Of a stretch of 42,027 nt of DNA, positions 9,365-18,062 are shown in pieces. The notes under the pieces were generated by a model. That model was given only the letters and a program-made list of their open reading frames with translations, was not told where the DNA came from and did not search any database. Origin of the DNA: Nostocaceae cyanobacterium. GTDB lineage: Bacteria > Cyanobacteriota > Cyanobacteriia > Cyanobacteriales > Nostocaceae. Each line of letters starts with the position of its first letter. Position 1 is the stretch's first letter. The position numbers and the translations under genes were made by a program. The DNA lies in assembly GCA_030065825.1 (NCBI GenBank), contig JASJCY010000059.1, positions 1 to 42,027 on the forward strand, read 5' to 3'.

Positions 9365-9484
9365 CATATCTTGCACCATTCAAGGGCAAGCATCGAGAAA
9401 CCGGGTTTATTGGGAATATTGACTTGTTAAAACCCCAATTTTTCCTTTATAAACCCGGTTTCACAACCCAGGTGCAAGATGTGT
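9365..9484. repeat. MITE-like repeat with CATCTTGCACC ends
   Basis: A ~120-bp segment starts CATATCTTGCACC and ends GGTGCAAGATGTG. Inverted AAACCCGGTTT-type motifs lie inside. Similar segments occur at 9761-9910, 17874-17999 and 23988-24108, with single ends at 7630, 12390-12460 and 28097. There is no coding capacity. Confidence 0.6.
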
Positions 9485-9592
9485 GGTTAACTTTCTCCTT
9501 ACCAATGAATCATGGGTTCCATTGTTTTTTCAAATGAGTCCTCCACGAGAAAATCTCACAACCACGATATGAAAATAATTCTTTCCCATTCC

Positions 9593-9760
9593 AAACTCCA
9601 AACTCCAAACTCCAAACTCCAAACTCCAAACTCCAAACTCCAAACTCCAAACTCCTAATTCCAAACTCCAAACTCCAAACTCCAAACTCCAAACTCCTAA
9701 TTCCAAACTCCTAATTCCAAACTCCTAATTCCTAACTCCTAATTCCTAACTCCTAACTCA
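9593..9760. repeat. Heptanucleotide tandem repeat (CTCCAAA), STRR type
   Basis: About 24 consecutive 7-bp units, mostly CTCCAAA with TCCTAAT variants toward the right, run through this stretch. Shorter arrays lie at 9916-9945 and 10050-10107, and a decayed one at 41735-41775. Short tandemly repeated heptamers are a known feature of heterocystous cyanobacterial genomes. Confidence 0.9.
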
Positions 9761-9910
9761 TATCTTGCACTTATACCCTAGAAGGGTAAAGCTATACAAA
9801 CAAAGCCTGCCTACGCAGGCTTCAAACCTTTATTTTTCCAATTTATTGCTAAAAATATATGTTTATTGCCAGAACAATAATTCAGTATTAACACTTTGGT
9901 GCAAGATGTA
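9761..9910. repeat. MITE-like repeat, CATCTTGCACC family
   Basis: The ends are CATATCTTGCAC and GGTGCAAGATGTAAG. The interior differs from other copies and contains a GCCTGCCTACGCAGGC hairpin (near 9807-9822). Ends shared with unrelated interiors fit a mobile or recombining unit. Confidence 0.5.
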
Positions 9911-10232
9911 AGCTAACTCCAAACTTCAAACTCCAAACTCCTACTCCTGTCCTGCTAGAAGATTACCGAATTAAGTCAGACGGATTCATAGGGGGAAGAG
10001 GGGGGAAGAGGGGGAGAAATTTTTATAGGTAATCTTAGAACACCGAAGGGAGTAACTCCCAACTCCCAACTCCCAACTCCAAACTCCAAACTCCAAACTC
10101 CAAACTATTTCCAAGACAGCATAAGTCCCAAAATATCTCTTCATCTGCCAAATAACGCCCATTAACACGCTATGATTAAGCCAGTAGGGTACCCCAACTC
10201 TACAACACTCCTCATGGCTGGAGGATTTACTA

Positions 10233-12341
10233 ATGCAGCGCTATTTTAAATATTTGATCCTTGCAACCGTGCTGCTTTCCCTAAACGTTCTTGGTTCCTG
10301 TAGTGCGTTTAAACTTTCCACACCAGAGGTACAACCTACCCCAAACCGCAGCCAAGAAGAAGCTTTAAGACTCCAACAAAAAGGACTCCAGCAGCTAAGT
10401 CAAGGACAATTCCCACAAGCCTTAGCAGATTTGCAGCAGGTATTGAGTATCTTTAGAAAAATTAAAAATCGTCGAGGTGAAGCAGCAACCCTCAAAGATA
10501 TTGGACAAGTTTACGATCGCCAACTAAATTATTCCCAAGCCTTAGAATATTATCGCCAAGCTTTAGCCATTTCCCAAAAAATTGCTGACAAGACTGGGGA
10601 AATAGAAACTCTTGCCTATATGGGTTTAGTTTATTATAAACAGGGTTCTTCTTCCCAAGCATTAGATTTATTTCGGGATGCTTTGCTGATTAGTCGAGAA
10701 ACTAATGACAAGCAGGGAGAAGCTAAACTGTTGCAACAAATTGGTTCTCTGATGGAGGTAAAGAAAAAACCCGATTTGGCGATTCTTTTTTATAAACAGT
10801 CCGCTAATCTGATTGCAAATTTCCGTCAAAAATTACAAATATCCCCCAAGATAACTCAACAACAATCATACATCAAAAAGTTTGCAGCTACTTATCGCAA
10901 CTTAAGTAATTTGTTATTCAAACAAAAACGCATATTAGAAGCGCAAACCGCTGTTGACTCTCTGCAAGTCCAAGAATTAGATGATTATCTACCCGGTGTA
11001 CGGGGTAAAGCCAAGTTCACACAGCGGATTGATTTACTTAAACCAGAACAACAGTTAGTAAATAATTTTGATACTGATATTTCTGAAATTGTGCAACTGG
11101 GTAAAGAACTGAGCAAGTTGCAAAAAATACCCACCACCCAACGCACTCCCCAGCAGGAACAACGACGACAGGAGTTAGAAGCTATCCAAAGACAAGTATT
11201 AAAAGAATTTCTACAATTTAGTGAAAGTCCGGAAGTACTTGCTTATCTCCAAGAACTCAACCGCACTACCCGTAGTGAAAATCTTAACCCCAAGCTGCTG
11301 CGAAGATTGCAAAATAATTTAAAGCGGTTTCCAGGTAACCCGGTTTTACTTTATCCTCTAGTTCTAGAAGACCGTTTAGAATTACTACTCGTCACTGCTT
11401 ATACTCCCCCTACTCACCACTCTGTATCCGTAAAACGTCAAGAATTATATAATACTATTGCACAATTACGTACTGCCCTTACTAATCCCGCTTCCGATGC
11501 TAAACAACCAGCGCAAAAACTCTACAAATGGCTGATTTCACCCATAGAACCTGTTCTTGCTGGCACAAATGCGAAAACCATTATTTATGCTCCCGATGGA
11601 CAATTACGCTACATTCCCCTAGCAGCACTCCATAATGGTAAACAATGGCTGGCTCAAAAATATCGAGTCAATAATATTACAGCTTTGAGCATCACTGACT
11701 TTAACCAACAACCCCAATCTGTAAAAATTTTAGCTGGGGCTTTTAGTAAAGGTAATTACGATGTCAAAGTAGGTTCCCGTACTTTGAAGTATGGAGGACT
11801 CCCTTTTGCAGCAAAAGAAGTAGATAACGTCACAGCCACCTTTCCTGGTTCCACCAAGCTACTCAACTCGGAATTTACGGAACCAGAAACCACTAAACGC
11901 ATCAGTAATTATTCTATACTTCATTTTGCTACCCATGCAGCTTTTGTTACTGGCACTCCGGAAAATTCATTTATTTTATTTGGCGATGGGAAAGCCGCTA
12001 GTTTGAATGATTTGCGACTTTGGAATCTCAGTAATACCGATTTAGTAGTCCTAAGTGCTTGCGAAACTGGATTGGGAGGACAATTGGGAAATGGCATCGA
12101 AATTTTGGGATTTGGCTATGTGATGGAAGAAGCTGGTGCAAAAGCGGCGATCGCTTCATTATGGCAAGTATCCGATGAAGGTACGCAAACTTTAATGAAT
12201 GCTTTCTATGCCATCCTCAAGCAGGAAAAACTGAGTAAAGCTGAAGCCTTACAAAAAGCGCAAATGACTTTAATCCCCAATATAATTTACGAACATCCTT
12301 ACTATTGGGCTGGTTTTATTTTGATTGGTAACGGTTTGTAA
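10233..12341 (+). CDS. TPR-CHAT protease, predicted lipoprotein
   Basis: The 702-aa product has an N-terminal signal with a lipobox-like LGSC (Cys at about residue 23), so it may be anchored to a membrane outside the cytoplasm. TPR units follow at about 42-180 (ALADLQQVLSIFRKI, ALEYYRQALAISQKI, ALDLFRDALLIS). A helical linker leads to a C-terminal CHAT domain, a caspase-like cysteine protease fold. The catalytic pair is visible as His568 in HFATHAAF and Cys610 in LSACETGLG, and the domain closes with HPYYWAGFILIGNG as in the family. A clear GGAGG lies 8 nt before the ATG. It is divergent from the NACHT gene, but a lipoprotein location argues against a direct partnership. The substrate is unknown. 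Confidence 0.88.
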   Translation: MQRYFKYLILATVLLSLNVLGSCSAFKLSTPEVQPTPNRSQEEALRLQQKGLQQLSQGQFPQALADLQQVLSIFRKIKNRRGEAATLKDIGQVYDRQLNYSQALEYYRQALAISQKIADKTGEIETLAYMGLVYYKQGSSSQALDLFRDALLISRETNDKQGEAKLLQQIGSLMEVKKKPDLAILFYKQSANLIANFRQKLQISPKITQQQSYIKKFAATYRNLSNLLFKQKRILEAQTAVDSLQVQELDDYLPGVRGKAKFTQRIDLLKPEQQLVNNFDTDISEIVQLGKELSKLQKIPTTQRTPQQEQRRQELEAIQRQVLKEFLQFSESPEVLAYLQELNRTTRSENLNPKLLRRLQNNLKRFPGNPVLLYPLVLEDRLELLLVTAYTPPTHHSVSVKRQELYNTIAQLRTALTNPASDAKQPAQKLYKWLISPIEPVLAGTNAKTIIYAPDGQLRYIPLAALHNGKQWLAQKYRVNNITALSITDFNQQPQSVKILAGAFSKGNYDVKVGSRTLKYGGLPFAAKEVDNVTATFPGSTKLLNSEFTEPETTKRISNYSILHFATHAAFVTGTPENSFILFGDGKAASLNDLRLWNLSNTDLVVLSACETGLGGQLGNGIEILGFGYVMEEAGAKAAIASLWQVSDEGTQTLMNAFYAILKQEKLSKAEALQKAQMTLIPNIIYEHPYYWAGFILIGNGL

Positions 12342-12799
12342 ACAAATACCCAATTTCTATAGAAACCAGGTTGATTAGCAATAAGTTCACACATCTTGCA
12401 CCTGGACTAAAAACCGAGTAAGAGTGCACACCCCTTTTCCTCTCCTTACATCTTGCACCTATTCTATAGTTTGCATCAGCAACGCCAAAATAATAAAGAG
12501 TTTTTAAGGGTGAATTGTATATTTATATTAAAGCGTAGTATTTAATTTAACTAGATTAATACCTATAAACACCGATGATTTGAGGATAGACATCCTTGGG
12601 GGTCTGATTGTATATCCCAAAGATAAAACCTGCTTTAATTGCAGTAATTTTGTTCGTGATTACAAAACAGTAAATTAAATTTCATTGTATTAAAAAAGAC
12701 AAATAATCAATAATTTTTTTGATGAATTTTTTTCAAAACCTGCCAAATCGGCAAGACTTTTGTGGGGTGATGATGTTCTAATTAAGGCGTATACAGGAC
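12342..12799. other. Intergenic region upstream of the RiPP locus
   Basis: The left part holds degenerate CATCTTGCACC repeats (about 12388-12460) and a lone CAGCAACGCC MITE end (12477-12487). The right part is AT-rich with no open frame. It contains a TGCC-N5-GGCA palindrome at 12741-12753 and is the likely promoter region of the downstream regulator-exporter genes. Confidence 0.5.
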
Positions 12800-12824
12800 A
12801 TGAACAATCTGCCGCAATCGGCAG
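12741..12824 (+). promoter_or_regulatory. Candidate operator pair, TGCC-N-GGCA palindromes
   Basis: Two palindromes share the word ATCGGCA: TGCCAAATCGGCA at 12741-12753 and CTGCCGCAATCGGCAG at 12809-12824. Their centres are about 70 bp apart. The second overlaps the beginning of the regulator's longest frame. They are candidate sites for autoregulation by the HTH protein. This is inferred from symmetry and position only. Confidence 0.35.
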
Positions 12825-13459
12825 TTGCAGTGACGTGTTATCTACCGAGATATAGCCTTATGTCAGACTACACAGTAACAGCTGACACCCAAAACCTAGT
12901 GTCTATGGGTGGTCAATATCTAACGAGTTTTCAGCAGAAATTGCTGCAAAAAAGTCTCAATCAGGACTTACCAGAATCTTACCGTCAGCGTATCCAAATT
13001 ATGTTGTTAGCGGATGAGGGCAAATCTCAAGCGGAAATTTGTCGAATTTTGGGTTGTTGTCCCGCAACAGCAAGACATTGGATTCATATAGCTCGCAGTG
13101 GAATGGCACATCAATGGCAGGATTGTCCTATTGGTCGTCCGAAGGCAGTTAATGACCAGTATTTGCAACGTTTGCAAGAGTTAGTCAACTGTAGTCCCCG
13201 GGATTATGGCTATTCTTTTCGTCGTTGGACTGGTAATTGGTTAAGTAAGCATTTAGCTAAGGAATTGGGAATTGAGGTCAGCGGTCATCATATTAATCGC
13301 TTGCTGAAGCAAATGGGGTTATCTGTGCGTTCAAACCAGAGGTATGGCAAAACTAGCACAAATCAGCAAGTTGATGATTGCAAAATCTTGATCTCTGATC
13401 TGCAAGGGGAACATATGCTGGATTATCCCGTATTTTTGCCCATGAATTTAGCTAAATAA
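12800..13459 (+). CDS. IS630-type HTH protein, likely regulator of the exporter genes
   Basis: The 219-aa product carries the two-part helix-turn-helix region typical of the N-terminus of IS630-family transposases (SQAEICRILGCCPATARHWI at about 76-95, then a winged-helix-like LSKHLAKELGIEVSGHHINR at about 149-168). It lacks any DDE catalytic domain and ends with an unrelated tail. It therefore looks like a transposase DNA-binding domain turned into a regulator. It lies 19 bp upstream of the exporter gene and probably shares its transcript. The start is uncertain: ATG 12800 gives the listed frame, while ATG 12860 (MSDYTV) would leave the palindrome at 12809-12824 in the leader. Neither start has a strong ribosome binding site. 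Confidence 0.7.
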   Translation: MNNLPQSAVAVTCYLPRYSLMSDYTVTADTQNLVSMGGQYLTSFQQKLLQKSLNQDLPESYRQRIQIMLLADEGKSQAEICRILGCCPATARHWIHIARSGMAHQWQDCPIGRPKAVNDQYLQRLQELVNCSPRDYGYSFRRWTGNWLSKHLAKELGIEVSGHHINRLLKQMGLSVRSNQRYGKTSTNQQVDDCKILISDLQGEHMLDYPVFLPMNLAK

Positions 13460-13478
13460 CAGATAATTTTGGATACCC

Positions 13479-16220
13479 ATGGTGCAACATCTATCAGAAC
13501 CTTTAGTGTCTGTGCAACAGTTAAGTGATACTCTCGGGTATTCTCTTACGGAAAAGGAATATCAGCAATGTCTGCAACAAGTTAAATCTCTCCAGCCTAA
13601 GGTAGGGAAATTCTGGCAAGGAACCGGGGTGGAACCGGGGATTTATATAGTGATTGCTGGTAAGGTGAGATTGTTGGATAGCGCTGGTGATTTAATTGCT
13701 TCTTTGGAAGCAGGGTCATCTTTTGGGGAATTTACCTTGTTTCCTGAAGCTGGATTTCAAGCTTATGCCGCTAGAGCTTCCGTAAATTTACAGTTATGTT
13801 TTCTGCCTGGTGAGTTACTTTTACCACTGATGGCAAAGTATCCACAAATCCGAGAACATTTGTGGAAGGCAGCCCAAAGCCGTAATTTGCTGCTATCACC
13901 AGAAATAACAACCCAAAATAATCATCAAAACGATATTTCATCAATTAATCTTCCTACTGTTGATAATCAGGAAGAAGTTCGTCAAGAACTAAAGTCACAA
14001 AAAAAGATTAGTAAAGCTTATTTTCCTAACCCTAGCCAGCAATTCGGACATCTGTTGCAGAGGGTGACTCGACGCTATCCATATTTTGCCCAACAAAGTG
14101 GGTCAGATTGTGGTGCAGCTTGTTTGGTAATGGTGTCTCGCTATTGGGGAAAACGTTTTAGTGTCAATCGTTTGCGGGATATTGCCAATGTTGACCGCAA
14201 TGGTGCTTCCTTGCGGGGATTATCAGCAGCTGCGGAGAGTATTGGTTTTAGTACTCGACCTGTAAAAGCCAGTCTTGACCAGTTAGCAAAGCAGAAATTA
14301 CCAGCTATTGTCCACTGGGAGGGGAAGCATTACATCGTTGTTTATGAAATTAACCGCAAACATGTAATTGTTGCTGATCCAGCCATCGGTCAACGCACCC
14401 TTAGCCATCGGGAATTTAAACAAGACTGGACTGGGTATACATTGCTACTGCAACCTACGGCATTACTCAAGGATGCCCAAGAAGCCACAACTCCCTTTTG
14501 GCAATTCTTTGAGTTGATGAAGCCTCACTCTTTGGTGATGTTGGAGGTGTTGATTGCGTCTATTGTTATCCAGATATTTGGACTGATTACTCCTTTATTT
14601 ACCCAGTTAATTTTGGATCGCGTCGTTGTGCAGAGGTCGGAACTGACTTTAACAGCGGTGGGGTTGGGATTGCTGATTTTTAGCCTGTTTCGGGTAGCAA
14701 TGACGGGGTTACGGCAATATCTGCTGGACCACACGGCAAATAGACTGGATATGGCGCTAATTGTGGGGTTTATTCGCCATACTCTACGGTTACCGTTGAG
14801 TTTCTTTGAATCTCGTTATGTGGGGGATATTGTCTCTCGCGTCCAGGAAAACCGCAAAATTCAAAGGTTTCTTTCTGGTGAAGCTTTATCAATTCTGCTG
14901 GATTTACTAACAGTATTTATCTATATGGGATTGATGTTTTGGTACAGTTGGAAAATGGCGTTGTTGGCATTGGTTGTGATTCCACCTTTTGCCATATTAG
15001 CGTTAAGTGCAACACCATTTTTACAAAAGGTTTCTCGGGAAATATTTGGGGCTGTTGCCAAAGAAAGTAGTTATTTAATTGAGGCTTTAACGGGGGTGCG
15101 GACTGTTAAATCCACAGCAGTGGAACAAACGGTACGTTGGCATTGGGAAGAGTTATTACATCAAGAAATTAAAACCAATTTTTCAGCACAAATTATCGGC
15201 AATCGGCTGCAAATTTTCAGCAATACAATTCAAGCTTTAGTAAATACTGGTTTGTTGTGGTTTGGCGCACATTTAGTCATTCATAATCAGTTAACTATTG
15301 GGCAATTAGTAGCATTTAATATGCTGCTGGGAAATATTATGACACCCTTCCAAAGATTAACGGTATTGTGGAATGAATTACAGGAAGTGGTGATTGCTGT
15401 GGAACGAATTAATGATGTGTTGGATACAGAACCAGAGGAAGATTTACAAAATCAAGTTAGACAGTCGTTACCACAAATTCAAGGTCATATCCGCTTTGAG
15501 AACGTAATATTTCGCTACCATCCAGAAAGTGATATTAATATTTTAGAAAACCTCAGTTTTGAAGTGAAACCAGGGCAAATGGTAGCCTTAGTAGGACGCA
15601 GTGGTTCCGGAAAAACCACCATTTCTAAATTAGTTTTAGGGTTGTATCCTCCCACGGATGGGTCAATATCAATTGACGGACATGATATTACTAGTATTTC
15701 CCTCCGTTCCCTGCGTCAACAAGTGGGAGTAGTAGATCAAGATACATTTTTATTCGGGGGGACAATTCGAGAAAATATCAGTTTAGGGCATCCGGGTGCA
15801 ACTTTAGAAGCGGTAATTAAAGCAGGAGAATTAGCGGGTGCGGATGAATTTATCAGAAAATTGCCCATGGGTTATGAAACCCAAATTGGTGAAGGTGGAG
15901 GTTTATTATCTGGGGGACAACGTCAGCGAATAGCAATTGCTAGGGCTTTATTAGGGAATCCTAAATTATTAGTTTTAGATGAAGCAACTTCCCATTTAGA
16001 TACTGAATCAGAAAGGATTATTCAAAGGAATTTAAACACCATCCTCAAGGGACGAACCACCTTGGTAATTGCCCATCGTCTTTCAACTATTCGCAATGCA
16101 GATGTGATTTTAGTATTGGATCGGGGGATATTAATTGAAAGTGGGAGTCACGAAGAATTAATGGCAAAACGAGGGCATTATTTCTACCTCAATCAACAGC
16201 AATTAGATGGGGCAGCGTGA
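13479..16220 (+). CDS. C39-peptidase ABC exporter (PCAT) with N-terminal cNMP-binding-like domain
   Basis: This 913-aa protein removes double-glycine leaders and exports the core peptide across the inner membrane. Order of parts: a cyclic-nucleotide-binding-like beta-roll (about 45-135, GIYIVIAGKVRLLDSAGD, then GSSFGEF); a C39 protease with Cys211 (SGSDCGAACL), His284 (KHYIVV) and Asp300 (VADPA); six membrane helices; and an ATPase with Walker A GRSGSGKT (about 705-712), LSGGQRQR (about 810-817), Walker B LLVLDEATSHLD and IAHRLS. All catalytic residues are present, so both cleavage and transport should work. HlyD and isomerase genes follow. Its likely substrates are the six GG-leader peptides encoded at 18977-27611 on the other strand. 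Confidence 0.95.
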   Translation: MVQHLSEPLVSVQQLSDTLGYSLTEKEYQQCLQQVKSLQPKVGKFWQGTGVEPGIYIVIAGKVRLLDSAGDLIASLEAGSSFGEFTLFPEAGFQAYAARASVNLQLCFLPGELLLPLMAKYPQIREHLWKAAQSRNLLLSPEITTQNNHQNDISSINLPTVDNQEEVRQELKSQKKISKAYFPNPSQQFGHLLQRVTRRYPYFAQQSGSDCGAACLVMVSRYWGKRFSVNRLRDIANVDRNGASLRGLSAAAESIGFSTRPVKASLDQLAKQKLPAIVHWEGKHYIVVYEINRKHVIVADPAIGQRTLSHREFKQDWTGYTLLLQPTALLKDAQEATTPFWQFFELMKPHSLVMLEVLIASIVIQIFGLITPLFTQLILDRVVVQRSELTLTAVGLGLLIFSLFRVAMTGLRQYLLDHTANRLDMALIVGFIRHTLRLPLSFFESRYVGDIVSRVQENRKIQRFLSGEALSILLDLLTVFIYMGLMFWYSWKMALLALVVIPPFAILALSATPFLQKVSREIFGAVAKESSYLIEALTGVRTVKSTAVEQTVRWHWEELLHQEIKTNFSAQIIGNRLQIFSNTIQALVNTGLLWFGAHLVIHNQLTIGQLVAFNMLLGNIMTPFQRLTVLWNELQEVVIAVERINDVLDTEPEEDLQNQVRQSLPQIQGHIRFENVIFRYHPESDINILENLSFEVKPGQMVALVGRSGSGKTTISKLVLGLYPPTDGSISIDGHDITSISLRSLRQQVGVVDQDTFLFGGTIRENISLGHPGATLEAVIKAGELAGADEFIRKLPMGYETQIGEGGGLLSGGQRQRIAIARALLGNPKLLVLDEATSHLDTESERIIQRNLNTILKGRTTLVIAHRLSTIRNADVILVLDRGILIESGSHEELMAKRGHYFYLNQQQLDGAA

Positions 16221-16330
16221 AGGAAGACAAGGAAGAGAGGGGTTATTACCTCTCCCATTTCTCAATTTTGAATTTTGAATTTTTCATTGTTTTCCCTAGT
16301 CCCGAAATTAAAATTACCTGAGGATAAATC

Positions 16331-17872
16331 ATGCCAAATACACAGACATTAAATGGACGAGTCCCTACCCAAGTCCATGAATATACATACAAAGAAGAAA
16401 ATTTAACCTTAGCAACACCAGAACAATCAATAGAACAATCAATTGATGATTGGTCTGATGTCACCAAAGATTTAATTGATAGTATGCCTCAAGTTTGGAC
16501 GAGGGGAATGCTGTATTTTTTGGTGATTTTTGTCTCTATAGTTTTACCTTGGGCAATTCTATTTCAAGTAGATGAAACTGGTACAGCCAGAGGAAAATTA
16601 GAACCCAAAGGTAAAACTGTAAGGCTAGATGCTGCTGTCTCTGGAACTGTTGCCGAAATTCAAGTCAAAGAAGGTGAATATGTCGAAGCTGGGCAGAGTT
16701 TATTAGTCTTAGATTCCGATTTAGTCAAAGCAGAATTACGGCAGGTACGGGATAAATTAGAAGGACAATTAAATCGGGTTTCTCTACTCAATTCATCTAA
16801 GAATCAATTAGTTGTTTCTTTAACCACTCAACAACAACAAAATCAAGCCCAACAGTTAGAAAAACAAGCTCAAATAGACCAAGCACGGCATAATTTAAAT
16901 GCAACTCAAAATACCTATAATTTACAGCAAGAAGAAAAATTATCTCAGGTCAATCAAGCACAAAAAGCCCTAGAACATAGCCTAACAGCTAGTAAATTAA
17001 TCACCAGCAGTTTAGCAAGTGCTCAACGAGAAGTTGAACGTTATCGTCAGCTTTGGCAACAGGGAGCAATTCCAGAAATTAATCTTGTAGAAAAGCAAGA
17101 TATCGCCAAAGAAAAGCAAAAATTATATCAACAAAGTCTGTCAGATATCCAACAAGCTAAGTTACGTTTAGCAGAACAACAAAGTAGTTACGAACGAACT
17201 ATTCGTCAAGCAAACGCGGATATTGAACAAGCAAAGTTACGACTCAAAGAACAAGATAGAAGTTATCAAACTTTGACTCGTTCTGGTAAAATGGCTTTGT
17301 TGAGAGTTGAAGAACAACAACAAAATCTGGAGAGAGAAATTACTGCCTTAAAAGCAGAAATCTCCCAGACAAAAAGACAGATTGAATCCTTAGAAATTCA
17401 GCTATCACAGCGAGAATTAAAAGCACCAGTCAGCGGAACTGTATTTCAGTTACCAATACAAAAAGCTGGTTCTGTCGTCCAGCCAGGAACAATGGTTGCA
17501 GAAATTGCACCCCAAGGTTCACCATTAATAATTCGCGCACGAATGGCAACTAATGAAAGTGGTTCTTTGCAAAAAGGATTGCCCGTCAAATTAAAATTTG
17601 ATGCTTATCCTTTTCAAAATTATGGAATAGTAGAAGGTAAATTAGTAGCAATTTCTCCTACTACTACAGAATTAGATACACCCAATGGTAAAGTAGCAGC
17701 CTATGACTTAGAAGTTGTTCCAGATAAGAACTGTATACCTAGTGGCAATGAATGTATTCCTTTTCGACCTGGAGATACTGCAACAGCGGAGGTAATTGTG
17801 CGACAGCGAAGAATAATTGATTTCTTAATTGACCCATTTAAACAGTTACAAAATGGTGGATTAAAACTGTAA
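16331..17872 (+). CDS. HlyD-family periplasmic adaptor of the exporter
   Basis: The 513-aa membrane-fusion protein links the ABC exporter to an outer-membrane channel. It has a cytoplasmic N-terminus, one membrane helix (about 59-80), and a first lipoyl half (VSGTVAEIQVKEGEYVEAGQ). A very long Gln/Glu-rich coiled coil (about 135-365) is followed by the second lipoyl half (LKAPVSGTVFQLPIQKAGSV). The C-terminal beta domain ends in a FRPGDTATAEVIVRQRRIID motif. AGGA lies 7 nt before the ATG. It follows the PCAT gene by 110 bp, the usual partner order. No outer-membrane TolC gene is in the window, so one is presumably shared from elsewhere. Confidence 0.93.
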   Translation: MPNTQTLNGRVPTQVHEYTYKEENLTLATPEQSIEQSIDDWSDVTKDLIDSMPQVWTRGMLYFLVIFVSIVLPWAILFQVDETGTARGKLEPKGKTVRLDAAVSGTVAEIQVKEGEYVEAGQSLLVLDSDLVKAELRQVRDKLEGQLNRVSLLNSSKNQLVVSLTTQQQQNQAQQLEKQAQIDQARHNLNATQNTYNLQQEEKLSQVNQAQKALEHSLTASKLITSSLASAQREVERYRQLWQQGAIPEINLVEKQDIAKEKQKLYQQSLSDIQQAKLRLAEQQSSYERTIRQANADIEQAKLRLKEQDRSYQTLTRSGKMALLRVEEQQQNLEREITALKAEISQTKRQIESLEIQLSQRELKAPVSGTVFQLPIQKAGSVVQPGTMVAEIAPQGSPLIIRARMATNESGSLQKGLPVKLKFDAYPFQNYGIVEGKLVAISPTTTELDTPNGKVAAYDLEVVPDKNCIPSGNECIPFRPGDTATAEVIVRQRRIIDFLIDPFKQLQNGGLKL

Positions 17873-17873
17873 A

Positions 17874-17999
17874 GTCATATCTTGCACTATTCTCATCTCA
17901 ACAAGACCAAAAAAACCAGGTTTCTCAACCTAAAATTTAGGTTTTCAGCATTAGTCATTCTCAAGAAACCCGGTTTTTAGCCGAGGTGCATTCTGGCAT
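17874..17999. repeat. MITE-like repeat, CATCTTGCACC family
   Basis: The segment starts CATATCTTGCACTATTCTCA, carries inverted AACCAGGTTTCTCAACC and AAGAAACCCGGTTTTTAGC motifs, and ends GAGGTGCATTCTGGCATC. It closely resembles 23988-24108. It separates the HlyD gene from the isomerase gene. Confidence 0.55.
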
Positions 18000-18062
18000 C
18001 TAAACAAAACATATCCACAATCAAATTCCAATTTTATTACATCACAAATTAGGAGAAAAATA

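Larger units (their letters stand above)
9247..10232. other. Gene-free region filled with short repeats
   Basis: Between the divergent STAND and CHAT genes I see no coding sequence. The region holds two CATCTTGCACC-ended elements (9365-9484 and 9761-9910), long CTCCAAA heptamer arrays (9593-9760, 10050-10107) and a purine-rich run of GGGGGAAGA units (9991-10018). Small open frames here are translations of the heptamers. Confidence 0.75.

Noticed and set aside
9593-9760. Possible CRISPR or coding repeat protein
   Set aside because: It is a pure heptamer array; the apparent EFGVWSL peptide is only its translation.
9246-10233. CHAT and NACHT genes as one defence operon
   Set aside because: They are divergent, separated by ~1 kb of repeats, and the CHAT protein has a lipoprotein signal.
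12342-12799. Possible missing RiPP gene upstream of the HTH regulator
   Set aside because: No open frame of useful length is seen on either strand; only repeats and AT-rich DNA.
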